From Patescibacteria group bacterium (GTDB lineage: Bacteria > Patescibacteriota > Patescibacteriia > 2-12-FULL-60-25), in NCBI GenBank assembly GCA_018061025.1, contig JAGOUY010000001.1:62001-126000 (forward strand): a stretch of DNA of 64,000 nucleotides, given 5' to 3'. The position numbers were made by a program, and so were the translations under genes. The stretch's first letter is position 1. Every line of letters starts with the position of its first letter. Positions 63,396 through 64,000 of this stretch are shown in pieces. The notes below the pieces were generated by a model. It worked only from the letters and a program-made list of their open reading frames with translations. It was not told the DNA's origin and did not search any database.

Positions 63396-63830
63396 TTATG
63401 ACAAATCCATCTTGTATGGGTTTGTTTCGTGTTTTTCAAAACCGACGCGCTGATAGAGCTGGTTGGCTTCGATGCGCTCCGGACGGCTCGTAAGAAAAAG
63501 ACGGCTAATCCCTTGCATTCGCGCTTCTTTGATAATGTGTTCCACGAGACCACGTCCGATCCCTTGTCCTCGCGCTTGTTCATCTACGACCACATCCTCT
63601 ATACGACCAACCGTTCGGCTAAACAGAGGGACGCGATATATAGAGGCTATACCTACAATCTTCTCTTGTTCATTGCGAGCAACGAGTAGGTTTGCATGCT
63701 TCAATACAAGCTCAATGCGTGCTCGATCTAGCTCCATTTTATGGTTAACGAGCTGTTCGATCAAAGACTGCATGACAGGAATATCTGCATCCACAAGCGT
63801 TCCTGGCGTTAAAAAGGCGTAGGAAATCAT
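63396..63830 (-). CDS. GNAT family N-acetyltransferase
   Basis: 144 residues. Acetyl-CoA loop RGQGIGRG at 87-94, preceded by RIEDVVVDEQ (motif A strand) and followed by FLTSRPERIEANQLYQRVGF, the usual GNAT end. Substrate unknown. No Shine-Dalgarno (ATCCCC-ATG). Confidence 0.9.
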   Translation of the reverse strand: MISYAFLTPGTLVDADIPVMQSLIEQLVNHKMELDRARIELVLKHANLLVARNEQEKIVGIASIYRVPLFSRTVGRIEDVVVDEQARGQGIGRGLVEHIIKEARMQGISRLFLTSRPERIEANQLYQRVGFEKHETNPYKMDLS

Positions 63831-63871
63831 GGGGATAGGGTAGAAGATATGAGGGAAAAGGGCAATTCCTC

Positions 63872-63900
63872 TTGACCGATGGCTTCCCTGCCATTAGCCT
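63872..63900 (+). promoter_or_regulatory. Promoter of the riboswitch transcript
   Basis: TTGACC at 63872-63877, 17-base spacer, TAGCCT at 63895-63900, directly before the SAM aptamer. Confidence 0.65.
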
Positions 63901-63910
63901 ACCCTCACAA

Positions 63911-64000
63911 CTGAAGAAGTTATCAAGAGTACAGACCAGGGATTTGGCCCGTTATGAGTCTGTCGGCAACCACTCGCAAGAGAAGGTGCCTCTTCCATCC
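63911..64000 (+). ncRNA. SAM-I clan riboswitch (S-box), cut by the window edge
   Basis: Conserved core in order: TTATCAAGAG, then GGATTTGGCCCG, TTATGA, CGGCAACC, a variable P4 with GCAAGAG, and GGTGC followed by CC. These are the J1/2, P2, P3 and P4 landmarks of SAM-I aptamers. The closing P1 3' strand and the controlled gene lie beyond 64000. SAM binding normally lowers expression of methionine or SAM genes (metK, met transporters). Confidence 0.82.

Overview
The window reads as a chromosome fragment of a small-genome bacterium, most likely a Patescibacteria/CPR lineage. That placement is inferred from short single-domain housekeeping proteins (a 131-residue TsaB, a 479-residue MetG), many unrecognised membrane-anchored proteins and the absence of biosynthetic operons. 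No marker here fixes the phylum. UGA is used as a stop codon. Bacteria-wide genes dominate: metG, rsmI, clpB, rpmG, rpmF, nusB, rnc, ndk, hflX, gpsA, a CCA-adding enzyme, a complete F-type ATP synthase operon, an S1-domain protein, ftsH and a PilB/GspE ATPase. There are three intact tRNA genes (Pro, Thr, Arg) and one tRNA-like remnant.

Layout. 1-13.3 kb: a glycosyltransferase cut by the left edge, tsaB, an HTH regulator, two membrane-anchored unknowns, tatD between two inverted repeat copies, cvpA, metG, rsmI, a lipoprotein and CIRCE-controlled clpB. 13.3-26.8 kb: a Nudix gene, tRNAs, a YibE/F protein, a TM0106-type nuclease, a spermidine-synthase-like membrane fusion, rpmG, a beta-barrel porin, an NRAMP-like transporter, ndk, rpmF, nusB-rnc and a Trypco2-like protein. 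26.9-33 kb: four eukaryotic-like Ser/Thr kinase genes plus a small Pro/Arg-rich membrane protein. 33-43.5 kb: a methyltransferase, gpsA, hflX, the CCA enzyme, exported unknowns, a cupredoxin, an AroK-like kinase and TrkH. 43.5-50.6 kb: the atp operon on the minus strand. 50.8-54.6 kb: two cation antiporter-like genes with matching 3' hairpins, and an orphan. 54.7-64 kb: a DedA protein, a 44-codon small ORF, an S1 protein, ftsH, a lipoprotein, PilB, a GNAT acetyltransferase and a truncated SAM riboswitch at the right edge.

The most striking pattern is that two kinds of gene are interleaved. Most genes start with no Shine-Dalgarno sequence, typically at a pyrimidine followed directly by ATG, and are packed in runs. 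About a dozen others are visibly GC-richer, have a strong GGAGG-type Shine-Dalgarno, sit alone between their own promoter (usually TTGAC at -35) and their own hairpin terminator, and encode surface, signalling or ion-transport functions: the kinases, the porin, a lipoprotein, the antiporters and small unknowns. They look like single-gene cassettes acquired or evolved under a different expression regime. The ATP synthase c subunit has the residues of a Na+-binding two-carboxylate rotor. This fits the adjacent antiporter-like genes and TrkH and suggests sodium-linked energetics.
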